From NCBI RefSeq assembly GCF_019504385.1, contig NZ_CP080590.1, forward strand, positions 972,001 to 1,036,000: DNA of 64,000 bases. The letters run 5' to 3'. The DNA comes from Devosia salina. GTDB lineage: Bacteria > Pseudomonadota > Alphaproteobacteria > Rhizobiales > Devosiaceae. The notes under the pieces are model-generated. The model saw nothing but the letters and a program-made list of their open reading frames with translations, was not told the origin of the DNA and searched no databases. The translations under genes and the position numbers were made by a program. Below, piece after piece: positions 34,318 to 42,650 of this stretch. Positions within the stretch are counted from its first letter, which is position 1; each line of letters starts with the position of its first letter.

Positions 34318-34433
34318 CAAAAAGAAAAGCCGCCAACCGGGAGCGAGAGCACTCTGCTCTCCATCCGGGTTGGCGGCTTTGCCGAAATGGTCGCCCAACT
34401 CTGGACGACGGTGAGACAATAGCGCGTCCACCG
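34318..34433 (-). ncRNA. NasT-type antitermination leader of nasA
   Basis: Read on the minus strand: stem-loop 1 (34409-34433, CGGTG/CACCG), stem-loop 2 (34390-34409) with a 7-bp stem GTCGTCC/GGGCGAC and the six-base loop AGAGTT, then a terminator stem of 13 bp (34326-34338 with 34368-34380) and a T-run. The hexaloop has A at position 1 and G at position 4, the signature bound by ANTAR proteins. NasT, the ANTAR protein, is encoded at 46761. Confidence 0.8.
34326..34380 (-). terminator. Leader terminator upstream of nasA
   Basis: AAAGCCGCCAACC pairs perfectly with GGTTGGCGGCTTT (13 bp), followed on the minus strand by TTCTTTTT, only about 18 bp before the start codon. It should stop transcription unless antitermination occurs. 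Confidence 0.85.
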
Positions 34434-34502
34434 AGGGCGATCAAAGAAAAACGCGCAAAAACGTGGCAAAAATCGTATCTGCCAATATTTTGTGCATAAC
34501 GT

Positions 34503-36221
34503 CTATCGGTGCAGCAGCAGCCAGACCAGCGCCAGGCAGGCGCCGCCGAGGACGATGCTGACCGATTGCCAGAACAGCACCGGATTGCGCTGCGCCAGCG
34601 GCAGGTGGTCGAGACTGGGGAGCGCTGGATTGGGGTGGCGCAGATCGTAGAGAAACTCGCTGATCGCCTGGTAGCGTTTCGCCGGATCGGGATGCACCGC
34701 CTTGTGGAGGGCATTGTCGACCCAGGCGGGGACGTCCCGGCGGTTGGCAAAGGCAGGTCGATAGGTGAGCCGCCGGCCCTGGGCCACCGCCGCGCCATAG
34801 GGAAGTTCGCCGGTGACCAGCTCATAGGCGATCGCGCCCAGCGAATAGATGTCGGACCGCTCCGTCCCGCGCTGGCCCGCAAAATATTCCGGGGCGGCAT
34901 ATTGATGGGTGCCCAGGATGTCGTCGCTATCGCTCCTGGGCATCGCCTCGACCACCCCGGCAACGCGCACGGCGCCGAAATCGATGATCCGTGCCGTGCC
35001 ATCGGCGTCGAGCATGATGTTTTCGGGACGCAGATCCTGGTGGATCATGTCCTTGCGGTGAAAGGCCCTCAGGCCCGCGCCGATCTGCTCGATCAGCCCC
35101 CTGACCGTTTCGATGGGCGGGGCGGGATGGTCCGCCATCCATTGCCGCAGGGTCTGCCCCTCCACATATTCGGTGACGGTATAGAGCGTCTTGCGATCCC
35201 GTGGCGCCGGCGCCGCGGCCAGGACATGGGCGGACTGGATGCGGCGCGCGATCCACTCTTCGGCCGCAAAGCGGCGAAGATAGGCCTCGTCCTCCTTGAG
35301 GTCGGCGGATGGGAATTTCATGGCGACGCGGCGGCCCGTGTCGATCTCGGTCGCCAGGTAGACATGGCTTCGGCTCGAGGCGTGCAGTTCGCGCTGGATC
35401 CGATAGCCATCGAGCAAGGCCGGCAACATGGGCAGGGGGGCGGGCGGCAGCAATTGGCCATCGTCGAGATCGGCAAGGTGATCGGCGGCGGGCAGGTCCT
35501 CGATGCGCACGATCTGGATGGTGAGATTGTCATCGCTGCCCGCAGCGAGGGCGGCCTCGACAATGTCGCGCGCGGCGATGTCGAGATTGGCCTGACCGCC
35601 GAGGCGCGATGCCAGGTCGCGCGGTGACAACGCGCCGTGCACGCCATCGGTGGTGAGGACGAAAATGTCCCCCGGCGTCAATGGGAGGCTGCGATAGTCG
35701 ATCTCCACCGAGGGCTCGAGCCCCAGTGCGCGCGCCAGATATCCGCTGCCGCCCGACAGCTGCGAGCGATGATCCTGGGTGAGCGGCTCGAGGGTCTCGC
35801 CCGACAATCGCCAGACGCGGCTGTCGCCGACATGGAAGATGTGGCCCCGGCGCCCCTTCAGCACCAGCGCGCTGAAGGTGGTGATGAAGGCGTGGTCGCG
35901 CTCTTCGATACCGGCGCCCTGCGCGGCGAGCCAGCTATTGGTGGCGGTGATCACGCGGCTCGCGGCGGTCTTCACCGTCCAGGCTTCGGACGTGCAGTAA
36001 TAATCGGTCAGGAAGGATTTGACGGCTGTTTCCGCGGCGATATGGCTGACGGGGCTGGGCGAAATGCCATCTGCAATGGCCAGGGCGACGCCCTTGTGTA
36101 GGAGGGCCGCGCCTTCTTGCACGAGCGCGCCGTGAAAATCCTGGTTGCGCGGCTTGCCGCCGGCACTCGAGTGCTGGCCGATCGTGACGGCAAGTGCAGG
36201 TGGATCCAGTCTCATGAGCAT
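34503..36221 (-). CDS. Bifunctional PP2C-type phosphatase / Ser-Thr protein kinase
   Basis: A 572-residue fusion. An N-terminal PP2C phosphatase (about 15-245) keeps the metal-binding aspartate motifs RNQD, ADG, GDS, TDG and DDNLT. A Hanks-type kinase (about 265-540) has VAMK, HQDLRPEN and DFG. One C-terminal membrane helix (PVLFWQSVSIVLGGACLALVW) anchors it. Homologous fusions occur in nitrate-assimilation clusters of several proteobacteria, but their substrate is not established as far as I know. It sits between cynS and nasA, all on the minus strand. Confidence 0.9.
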   Translation of the reverse strand: MLMRLDPPALAVTIGQHSSAGGKPRNQDFHGALVQEGAALLHKGVALAIADGISPSPVSHIAAETAVKSFLTDYYCTSEAWTVKTAASRVITATNSWLAAQGAGIEERDHAFITTFSALVLKGRRGHIFHVGDSRVWRLSGETLEPLTQDHRSQLSGGSGYLARALGLEPSVEIDYRSLPLTPGDIFVLTTDGVHGALSPRDLASRLGGQANLDIAARDIVEAALAAGSDDNLTIQIVRIEDLPAADHLADLDDGQLLPPAPLPMLPALLDGYRIQRELHASSRSHVYLATEIDTGRRVAMKFPSADLKEDEAYLRRFAAEEWIARRIQSAHVLAAAPAPRDRKTLYTVTEYVEGQTLRQWMADHPAPPIETVRGLIEQIGAGLRAFHRKDMIHQDLRPENIMLDADGTARIIDFGAVRVAGVVEAMPRSDSDDILGTHQYAAPEYFAGQRGTERSDIYSLGAIAYELVTGELPYGAAVAQGRRLTYRPAFANRRDVPAWVDNALHKAVHPDPAKRYQAISEFLYDLRHPNPALPSLDHLPLAQRNPVLFWQSVSIVLGGACLALVWLLLHR

Positions 36222-36278
36222 GGCGGCAATTCCGGATATTGGCCCCGCCGGTCGCGGCGGAGCCAGTCGTGTCTCGAC

Positions 36279-36728
36279 CTACCAGGCGTTGTAGGAGAGA
36301 TATTTGCCCGACATCTCGATCTTGACCCGGTCACCCTTGGGGTTCTGGACCCGGCTGATCTGCATGTCGAAATCGATCGCCGACATGATGCCGTCGCCGA
36401 ACTTTTCGTGGATCAGGGCCTTGATCGTGGGTCCATAGACGCCGACGATCTCGTAGAGCCGGTAGATGCAGGGATCGGTTGGCACGGCCTGCGTCCACAC
36501 CTTGGTGGGGCTTTCCTGCAGCACCAGCACGGCCTGCTGTGGCAGGGCCAGGTGGGTGGCCAGGGCCTCGGCCTTGTCCTGGGGCATGGCATTCATGCCC
36601 ATGGCGGCCGAATGGGTCCAGACTGGCGACATGCCGATGGCCTCGGCAATGCCCTCCCAGGTCAGGCCCGCCTGACGCTTGGCGGTCAGGATCATGGCCG
36701 TGACGTCTTCGCGGGTCAGTTCCGTCAT
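36279..36728 (-). CDS. cynS: Cyanate hydratase (cyanase)
   Basis: A 149-residue enzyme that converts cyanate and bicarbonate to ammonia and CO2. The N-terminal helix bundle (LTREDVTAMILTAKRQAGLTWEGIAEAIG) and the C-terminal catalytic domain are complete. The catalytic Arg and Glu lie in YRLYEIVGVYG and the Ser in GIMSAIDFDM. Length is that of the family (about 150). GGAG precedes the ATG. In this cluster it gives a second route to ammonium. Confidence 0.94.
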   Translation of the reverse strand: MTELTREDVTAMILTAKRQAGLTWEGIAEAIGMSPVWTHSAAMGMNAMPQDKAEALATHLALPQQAVLVLQESPTKVWTQAVPTDPCIYRLYEIVGVYGPTIKALIHEKFGDGIMSAIDFDMQISRVQNPKGDRVKIEMSGKYLSYNAW

Positions 36729-36804
36729 TATTGTCTCCGTAGCGCGTTGGGCGATGAAACGGCAAAGGCCCCGCCAGGGTCAGCGGGGCGGGGCCTCCTG
36801 CGGA

Positions 36805-37656
36805 TCACTCGGCGGGCTTGTAGGCCGCCGAGGAAGCGCCCATCGCGGCCGGGTTGCGGCTGGGCGAAGTGCGGTAGTGGGTGGCGTAGATCATGCCGCC
36901 GACAAAGGTCAGGCCGCCGACCAAATTGCCGAGCACGGTGGGGATCTCGTTCCAGAGCAGGTAGTCACCCCAGGTGAACTGGCCGCCCAGCATGATGCCC
37001 GAGGGGAACAGGAACATGTTGACGATGGAGTGCTCGAAACCGAGATAGAAGAAAATGAGGATCGGCATCCACATGCCGATGACCTTGCCCGAAACGGTGG
37101 TGGACATCATCGCGGCCACGACGCCGGTCGAAACCATCCAGTTGCACATGACGGCGCGGACGAACAGCGTCAGCATGCCCGAGAACCCTGCTGCGGCATA
37201 GCCGAGGGTTCGCGCTTCACCGATATGGCCGATCTTCTCGCCCACAGCGTCTGGCGCATGGGAGAAGCCCATGGTGAAGATGATGGCCATGAAGACGGCC
37301 GTGGTCAGTGCGCCGGCGAAATTGCCGACAAAGACCAGCCCCCAATTGCGCAGCACGCCGCCCAGCGTGACACCCGGGCGCTTGGCGATCAGGGCCAGCG
37401 GGGCGAGGGTAAAGACACCGGTAAGCAGGTCGAAACCCATGAGGTAGAGCAGGCAGAAGCCGACTGGGAACAACAAGGCGCCGACCAGCGGTTGGCCGGT
37501 ATTGACGGTGATGGTCACGGCAAAGGCCGCGGCAAGCGCCAGGATGGCGCCGGCCATATAGGCACGGATCAGCGTATCCTTGGTGGACATGAACACCTTG
37601 GATTCGCCGGCCTCGATCATCTTGGCGGCAAGTTCTTTGGGGGCAACGTAGGACAT
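36805..37656 (-). CDS. Formate/nitrite (FNT) family channel, probably for nitrite
   Basis: A 283-residue membrane protein with six helices of the FNT fold. Family motifs are seen in GFDLLTGVFTLAP, NWGLVFVGNFAGAL, GMLTLFVRAVMCNWMV and GFEHSIVNMFLFP. FNT channels conduct formate, nitrite or hydrosulfide. The place right after nirBD argues for nitrite (NirC role). The start at 37656 (MSYVAPKELAAKM) follows AGGAG. Confidence 0.88.
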   Translation of the reverse strand: MSYVAPKELAAKMIEAGESKVFMSTKDTLIRAYMAGAILALAAAFAVTITVNTGQPLVGALLFPVGFCLLYLMGFDLLTGVFTLAPLALIAKRPGVTLGGVLRNWGLVFVGNFAGALTTAVFMAIIFTMGFSHAPDAVGEKIGHIGEARTLGYAAAGFSGMLTLFVRAVMCNWMVSTGVVAAMMSTTVSGKVIGMWMPILIFFYLGFEHSIVNMFLFPSGIMLGGQFTWGDYLLWNEIPTVLGNLVGGLTFVGGMIYATHYRTSPSRNPAAMGASSAAYKPAE

Positions 37657-37696
37657 GGGACCAATCTCCTGGGTTTGGGGGAGGAGCGGTGGCGGC

Positions 37697-38032
37697 CTAT
37701 TCGGCCGCAACCTGCAGCAATACGTCGGGAGCGATGTAGATGAGCCCGTTTTCGACCTTGACGGGGTAGGTGCGCACCGAACCTTCGTCGGCGCCTTGGG
37801 CCTGTCCGGAAGCCAGGTCGAAGACCCAGTTGTGGAGCGGGCAGGTAACCGAGGCACCGTGCACGATGCCTTCGGAAAGGGGGCCGCCCTTGTGGGGACA
37901 GCGGTTCTCGATGGCGTAGATCTCGTTCTCCGCAGTCCGGAAGACGGCGATCTTGCCCGAAGGGGTATTGACGCAACGCGAGCCGCGCACCGGTACGGCC
38001 TCAATGCGGCCCAGTTCGATCCAGTCGGTCAT
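37697..38032 (-). CDS. nirD: Nitrite reductase small subunit NirD
   Basis: A 111-residue Rieske-fold subunit of NADH-dependent nitrite reductase. It keeps the full Rieske cluster ligands (CPHKGG and CPLHNW, i.e. C-x-H and C-x2-H), which are lost in many NirD proteins including that of E. coli. It can therefore probably carry a [2Fe-2S] cluster. GGAG precedes the ATG at 38032, five bases after nirB. Confidence 0.93.
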   Translation of the reverse strand: MTDWIELGRIEAVPVRGSRCVNTPSGKIAVFRTAENEIYAIENRCPHKGGPLSEGIVHGASVTCPLHNWVFDLASGQAQGADEGSVRTYPVKVENGLIYIAPDVLLQVAAE

Positions 38033-38037
38033 GGCGA

Positions 38038-40482
38038 TCACTCCGCTGCCACCGGAAGCCCGAATTCGGCCATGGCGGCGAATTCGTGGGCATCCTTGCC
38101 GTTGACGCGTTCTTCCCAGGGGTCGACCTGGGCGAATTGCTGGGAATAGACGAACCGGTCGTAGAGCTGACGGCGCTTGGCGAGGTCGTCGATGACGGCG
38201 GCCTTGATGCTGTCGCTGCCGACGCGCTTGGCCCATTTGTAGATGCGCTCGAGATAGTGCCCCTGCTCGCGATAGAGCTGGGTCAGGGCCACGATGATCT
38301 CGAGAGCCTCGTCTTCGGTATTGGCGTGGCCGAGGACTTCCGTGCCCTTGATGTCGAGGCCCGCGGCCCCGGCGAAGTGGATGTCGTAGCCGCTGTCGAC
38401 ACAGACGACGCCGATATCCTTGCAGGTGGCTTCGGCGCAGTTGCGCGGGCAGCCGGACACGGCAAGCTTGACCTTGGCCGGGGTCCATGACCCCCACATG
38501 AATTTTTCCAGTCGTACCCCGAACCCGGTGGAGTCCTGGGTGCCGAAGCGGCACCAGTCCGACCCGACGCAGGTCTTGACCGTGCGCAATCCCTTGGCAT
38601 AGGCGGCGCCCGATACCATGCCGGCGGCATTGAGATCGGCCCACACGGCCGGCAGGTCTTCCTTCTTGACGCCCAGGAGGTCGATGCGCTGCCCGCCGGT
38701 CACCTTGACGGTGGGAATGGCGAACTTGTCGGCCACGTCGGCAATGGCGCGCAGTTCCCTGGGGTTCGTAATGCCGCCCCACATGCGCGGCACGACCGAA
38801 TAGGTGCCGTCCTTCTGGATATTGGCGTGGACGCGCTCGTTGATGAAGCGGCTCTGGCCGTCATCCTCGTATTCGCCGGGCCATTCGGAAACCAGGTAGT
38901 AGTTAAGGGCCGGGCGGCACTTGGCGCAGCCGCAGGAGGTCTTCCACTCCAGCTCCTGCATCACCTCGGGAATGGACTTGAGCCCCTTGGCAACGATCAA
39001 CCTGCGGACGGTGCCGTGGTCATGCTCGGTGCAGGGGCACATCGGCTTGACGGCGGCCGGGTTGTAGCTGTCGCCCAGGGTGATCGCCATGAGCTTTTCG
39101 ACCAGATGCGTGCACGAGCCACACGAGGCAGAGGCCTTGGTATGGGCGCGCACGCCGTCGAGATCGGTCAGGCCCTTGGATACGATCGTGCCGGTGATCG
39201 TGGATTTGCATACGCCGTTGCAGCCGCAGATTTCTGCATCATCCGGCAAGGCTGCAACGGCCGCCATAGGGTCCAGCGCAGCGCCCCCCTGATAGGCCTG
39301 GCCAAAGATAAGGGTGTCGCGCATTTCGCGCGTGTCGGTGGCCTTGCGGATCATGTCGAAGAACCACGGGCCGTCGCCAGTCTCGCCATAAAGCACGGCG
39401 CCGATGACCTTGTCCTGCTTGAGGACCAGGCGCTTGTAGATGCCCGAAGTGGCATCACGCAGCACGATTTCCTCGCGATCCTCGGCATCGGCGAAGTCAC
39501 CGGCCGAATAGACCGCAACACCGGTCACCTTGAGCTGGGTGGCCGTCTGCACCGGACGGAAGGCGGCATCCACCTTGGCCAGCGTCTTGGCCAGCACCTT
39601 GGCCTGGTCATAGAGCGGCGCCACCAGGCCATAGACGATCTTCTCGTGCTCGACGCATTCGCCCAGCGCCAGGATGTCCGGGTCGGAGGTGACCATCTGG
39701 TCGTTGACGACAATGCCGCGCTCGACATGCAGGCCTGCATCGACTGCGAGCCGGGTCTCGGGGCGGATGCCCACGGCCATGACGACGATGTCGGCGCCAT
39801 AGACGGTGCCATCCTCCAGGGCGACGGCCTCGACATGGGTCTCACCCAGAATGGCCTTGGTCTGGGCCTTGCAATGCACCTTGATACCGCGCGCTTCGAG
39901 GTCGCGCTGCAGCAGGAAACCGGCGGCCGGGTCCAGCTGGCGTTCCATGACGTGCCCCATGAGATGGAGCACCACCACTTCCATGCCGCGGGCCCGCAGC
40001 GCCGCCGCGGCCTCCAGGCCCAGGAGGCCGCCACCAATGACGACCGCCTTGGCGCCGGGGCGCCTGGAAACCTCGACCATGCGATTGACGTCGTCGAGAT
40101 CGCGGAAGGCCATGACGCCGGGCAGGTCCTTGCCGGGCAGGGGGATGATGAAGGGCGCTGAGCCGGTGGCGATGATCAGCTTGTCATAGGGCGTTTCGCC
40201 ATATTTGCTGACCACGACCTTGCGGGTGCGGTCGATGGCCGTGACGGTTTCGCCGAAGCGGGTCTGGACACCGTGATCCTCGTACCAGGCCGAGTCATGG
40301 GTGATGATCTGGTCATATTCCTTCTCGCCGGCCAGGACCGGCGAGAGCATCAGGCGGTTGTAATTGCCGCGCGGCTCGGCCCCGAACAGCGTGACGTCGA
40401 AGCGGCCGGGAGCCTCCTCGAAAATGTGCTCCAGGGCACGGCCCGAAGCCATGCCGGCGCCGATGACGACGAGTTTTTCCAT
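38038..40482 (-). CDS. nirB: Nitrite reductase (NADH) large subunit NirB
   Basis: An 814-residue enzyme reducing nitrite to ammonium in the cytosol. In order: FAD/NAD(P)H-binding reductase (VVIGAGMASGRALEHI; IGGGLLGLEAA), BFD-like [2Fe-2S] domains (CGCNGVCKS..SCGSC and CPC..CGCAKC), and the siroheme/[4Fe-4S] half with TCVGSDWCRFG and VSGCPRNCAEATC. ATG 40482 is taken because GAGGAG lies six bases before it; ATG 40485 or 40500 are alternatives. It is expressed behind the leader at 40577-40699. Confidence 0.95.
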   Translation of the reverse strand: MEKLVVIGAGMASGRALEHIFEEAPGRFDVTLFGAEPRGNYNRLMLSPVLAGEKEYDQIITHDSAWYEDHGVQTRFGETVTAIDRTRKVVVSKYGETPYDKLIIATGSAPFIIPLPGKDLPGVMAFRDLDDVNRMVEVSRRPGAKAVVIGGGLLGLEAAAALRARGMEVVVLHLMGHVMERQLDPAAGFLLQRDLEARGIKVHCKAQTKAILGETHVEAVALEDGTVYGADIVVMAVGIRPETRLAVDAGLHVERGIVVNDQMVTSDPDILALGECVEHEKIVYGLVAPLYDQAKVLAKTLAKVDAAFRPVQTATQLKVTGVAVYSAGDFADAEDREEIVLRDATSGIYKRLVLKQDKVIGAVLYGETGDGPWFFDMIRKATDTREMRDTLIFGQAYQGGAALDPMAAVAALPDDAEICGCNGVCKSTITGTIVSKGLTDLDGVRAHTKASASCGSCTHLVEKLMAITLGDSYNPAAVKPMCPCTEHDHGTVRRLIVAKGLKSIPEVMQELEWKTSCGCAKCRPALNYYLVSEWPGEYEDDGQSRFINERVHANIQKDGTYSVVPRMWGGITNPRELRAIADVADKFAIPTVKVTGGQRIDLLGVKKEDLPAVWADLNAAGMVSGAAYAKGLRTVKTCVGSDWCRFGTQDSTGFGVRLEKFMWGSWTPAKVKLAVSGCPRNCAEATCKDIGVVCVDSGYDIHFAGAAGLDIKGTEVLGHANTEDEALEIIVALTQLYREQGHYLERIYKWAKRVGSDSIKAAVIDDLAKRRQLYDRFVYSQQFAQVDPWEERVNGKDAHEFAAMAEFGLPVAAE

Positions 40483-40576
40483 CATGCGCTCCTCATGCAT
40501 CCGGTGGAGAGGGCGGCGGGGTGTCCTGAAGTCTGATCCTGTGACATCGGATGGGGCTCCGGTTTGGGTCTGGAAA

Positions 40577-40699
40577 ACAAAAAGGCCGCCAACCGACAGG
40601 ACACTGGTTCAGGAACCAGCCCGTGTCTGTTGGCGACCTTGCCTGTGGGACGCCCGCCTTTGGACGTCGGTGTGTCGAAGAGCGTCTTGGGAGGAGCTC
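40577..40699 (-). ncRNA. NasT-type antitermination leader of nirB
   Basis: Minus strand: stem-loop 1 (40680-40699, GAGC/GCTC), stem-loop 2 (40649-40668) with a 7-bp stem GACGTCC/GGGCGTC and hexaloop AAAGGC (A1, G4), then a long terminator (40584-40638) and a T-run. Order and spacing match the nrtA leader: both have 20 bases between stem-loop 2 and the shared sequence GAGCTCCTCCC in stem-loop 1. Confidence 0.8.
40584..40638 (-). terminator. Leader terminator upstream of nirB
   Basis: GGTCGCCAAC pairs with GTTGGCGGCC and is continued by GACA/TGTC after one mismatch. The T-run CCTTTTTGTTTT follows on the minus strand, about 100 bp before the start codon. Confidence 0.85.
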
Positions 40700-40714
40700 C
40701 TTCGCATTCTACAT

Positions 40715-40730
40715 TGCACGAACCGTGCCA
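40715..40730 (-). promoter_or_regulatory. Sigma54-like -24/-12 element before nirB
   Basis: Minus strand TGGCACGGTTCGTGCA fits TGGCACG-N4-TTGCA with one mismatch, and keeps the essential GG (-24) and GC (-12). A start about 12 bases on (near 40705) would fall six bases before stem-loop 1. The sequence is also partly self-complementary, so a structural role is possible. The remaining spacer 40731-40898 shows no other clear element. Confidence 0.5.
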
Positions 40731-40898
40731 GAACGGGGACGGACGCGGTTCCTGTTAAATATCAGTGACTTGCCTGAGTTTCTCTGCGACGGCAAAGACC
40801 GGGTTCGGGCCGGGTGCCGCTGCAATGTCCGGCCTCATGCCTAAAGAGTGGGCAAAATGGCTGCATCTTCTCGGAATGCATGTTTATTGGGCTGTTCT

Positions 40899-42641
40899 TC
40901 ACTCGGCCGCGACCGACTGGCCGCGTTCGCGGCGCTTGGCGCGGATATGGTCCAGCGTGGCCTGGTCCGGATTGGCGCCGCCCTCATAGGCTTCGAGGAA
41001 GTCGAGCAGTTCCTCGCGATAGGCGTAATAGTCCTTGTGGGCGAGCAGCGCCTTGCGCGAGCGCGGGCGAGGCAGGTCCACCTCCATGACATTGCCGATG
41101 CGCGCATTGGGGCCGTTGGACATCATCACGACCCGGTCGGCCAGGAGAATGGCCTCGTCCACGTCGTGCGTGACGCAGATGGCGGTGACCTGGGTGCGCG
41201 CCCAGACATCCATGAGCACATCCTGCAATTCCCAGCGGGTGATGCTGTCGAGCATGCCGAAGGGTTCGTCGAGCAGCAGGAGCTTGGGCGAGAGCGCAAA
41301 GGCACGCGCAATGCCGACGCGCTGCTTCATGCCGTTGGAGAGTTCCGAGGCCGGGCGATGCATTGCATCCCCGAGGCCCACGCGGTTGAGATAATACTCG
41401 ACCACGTCCCGCCGCTCGGCCGGGCTGGCCTTCGGATAGACCCGGTCGACGCCAAGCGCCACGTTCTCCCGCGCCGTGAGCCAGGGCATCAGCGAGGGCG
41501 CCTGGAACACCACCGCGCGTTCCGGACCGGCGCCGACGACGGGTTTGCCGTCGAGGGAAATCGTGCCGCCGGAAATGTCGTTCAGCCCGGCCACCATGGA
41601 GAGCACGGTCGACTTGCCGCAACCCGAATGGCCGATCAGGGTGACGAACTCTCCCTTTTTCATCTGGAAGTCGAAGCGGTCGACGACGGTCAGCGGCCCC
41701 TTGGGTGTCGGATAGACCTTCGAGACTTCGGAAAAGTCGAGATAATGCGCCTCGACCTCACTCCCCGCCGCTTCGGCATAGGCCTTGGGCAGGCGTGCCG
41801 ACTTGCCGCGGGCAATGGGCACGACATTGGGCAGGGTCAGATCGGCCTCGCCGCCCTGGTTGCGGGCCGCCCCGACATCCATGAGATATTCAGTGATCTC
41901 CCGCCGCAACTTGATGAAGCGGTCATCGCCATTGAGCGCGGCGCGATCGCGCGGGCGCTCGATATCGACCCGGAAATCGGGGCCCAGCGTCGCCGCCGGG
42001 CCAGGGGTCAGCGGGATGACCCGGTCGGCCAGCAGAATGGCCTCATCCACGTCATTGGTGATGAGGATGATGGTCTTCTTTTCCGCCTCGGAAATCTGGG
42101 CGAACTCGTCCTGCAGCTTGGAGCGGGTCAGCGCATCGAGCGCCGAAAGCGGTTCGTCGAGCAGCAGGATTTCGGGCTGCATGGCCAGCGCCCGGGCCAC
42201 GGCGACGCGCTGGCGCATACCGCCCGACAATTCGGCGGGGCGGCGGTCCGCGGCGTGGCCGAGCCCGACCATTTCGACATAGCGCCTGCGCAGCTCCAGC
42301 CGCTGGGCGCGCGACCTGGACTTGTGCACGGCGTTGACCGCCAGATCGACATTGCCGGAGACGCTGAGCCAGGGCATCAGCGAATAGGACTGGAACACCA
42401 CGCTGCGTTCCGGGCCGGGGCCGTCGATTTCGCGGCCGCGATAGATCACGCCGCCCCGGTCGGGTTCGGACAGGCCTGCCATGAGCGAGATCAGCGTCGT
42501 CTTGCCGGCGCCGGAAAAGCCGAGAATGGCGACGAATTCGCCGTCCTCGACGTCCAGATTGATATTGTCGAGAATATCGACGCGCTTGGCGCCCTCGCCA
42601 AAATGCTTGGAAATGCCGGAGAGCTGGAGAATGGGGGCCAT
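40899..42641 (-). CDS. Nitrate ABC transporter ATPase, two domains fused (NrtC/NrtD-like)
   Basis: A 580-residue protein with two full ATPase domains. The first has Walker A GFSGAGKTT (about residue 40) and signature LSGGMRQR; the second has GHSGCGKST (about residue 337) and signature LSNGMKQR (second G of LSGGQ replaced by N). Both are of the NrtD/SsuB/TauB kind. In cyanobacteria two separate genes, nrtC and nrtD, supply these domains. Here the fused pair gives both ATP sites in one chain. It is the last gene of the nrtA-nrtB-ATPase unit. Confidence 0.88.
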   Translation of the reverse strand: MAPILQLSGISKHFGEGAKRVDILDNINLDVEDGEFVAILGFSGAGKTTLISLMAGLSEPDRGGVIYRGREIDGPGPERSVVFQSYSLMPWLSVSGNVDLAVNAVHKSRSRAQRLELRRRYVEMVGLGHAADRRPAELSGGMRQRVAVARALAMQPEILLLDEPLSALDALTRSKLQDEFAQISEAEKKTIILITNDVDEAILLADRVIPLTPGPAATLGPDFRVDIERPRDRAALNGDDRFIKLRREITEYLMDVGAARNQGGEADLTLPNVVPIARGKSARLPKAYAEAAGSEVEAHYLDFSEVSKVYPTPKGPLTVVDRFDFQMKKGEFVTLIGHSGCGKSTVLSMVAGLNDISGGTISLDGKPVVGAGPERAVVFQAPSLMPWLTARENVALGVDRVYPKASPAERRDVVEYYLNRVGLGDAMHRPASELSNGMKQRVGIARAFALSPKLLLLDEPFGMLDSITRWELQDVLMDVWARTQVTAICVTHDVDEAILLADRVVMMSNGPNARIGNVMEVDLPRPRSRKALLAHKDYYAYREELLDFLEAYEGGANPDQATLDHIRAKRRERGQSVAAE

Positions 42642-42650
42642 GTCCTGGTC

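Noticed and set aside
40870..40893. TGCA-N11-TGCA dyad upstream of nirB as an NtrC site
   Set aside because: The half-site spacing is two bases too long for NtrC.
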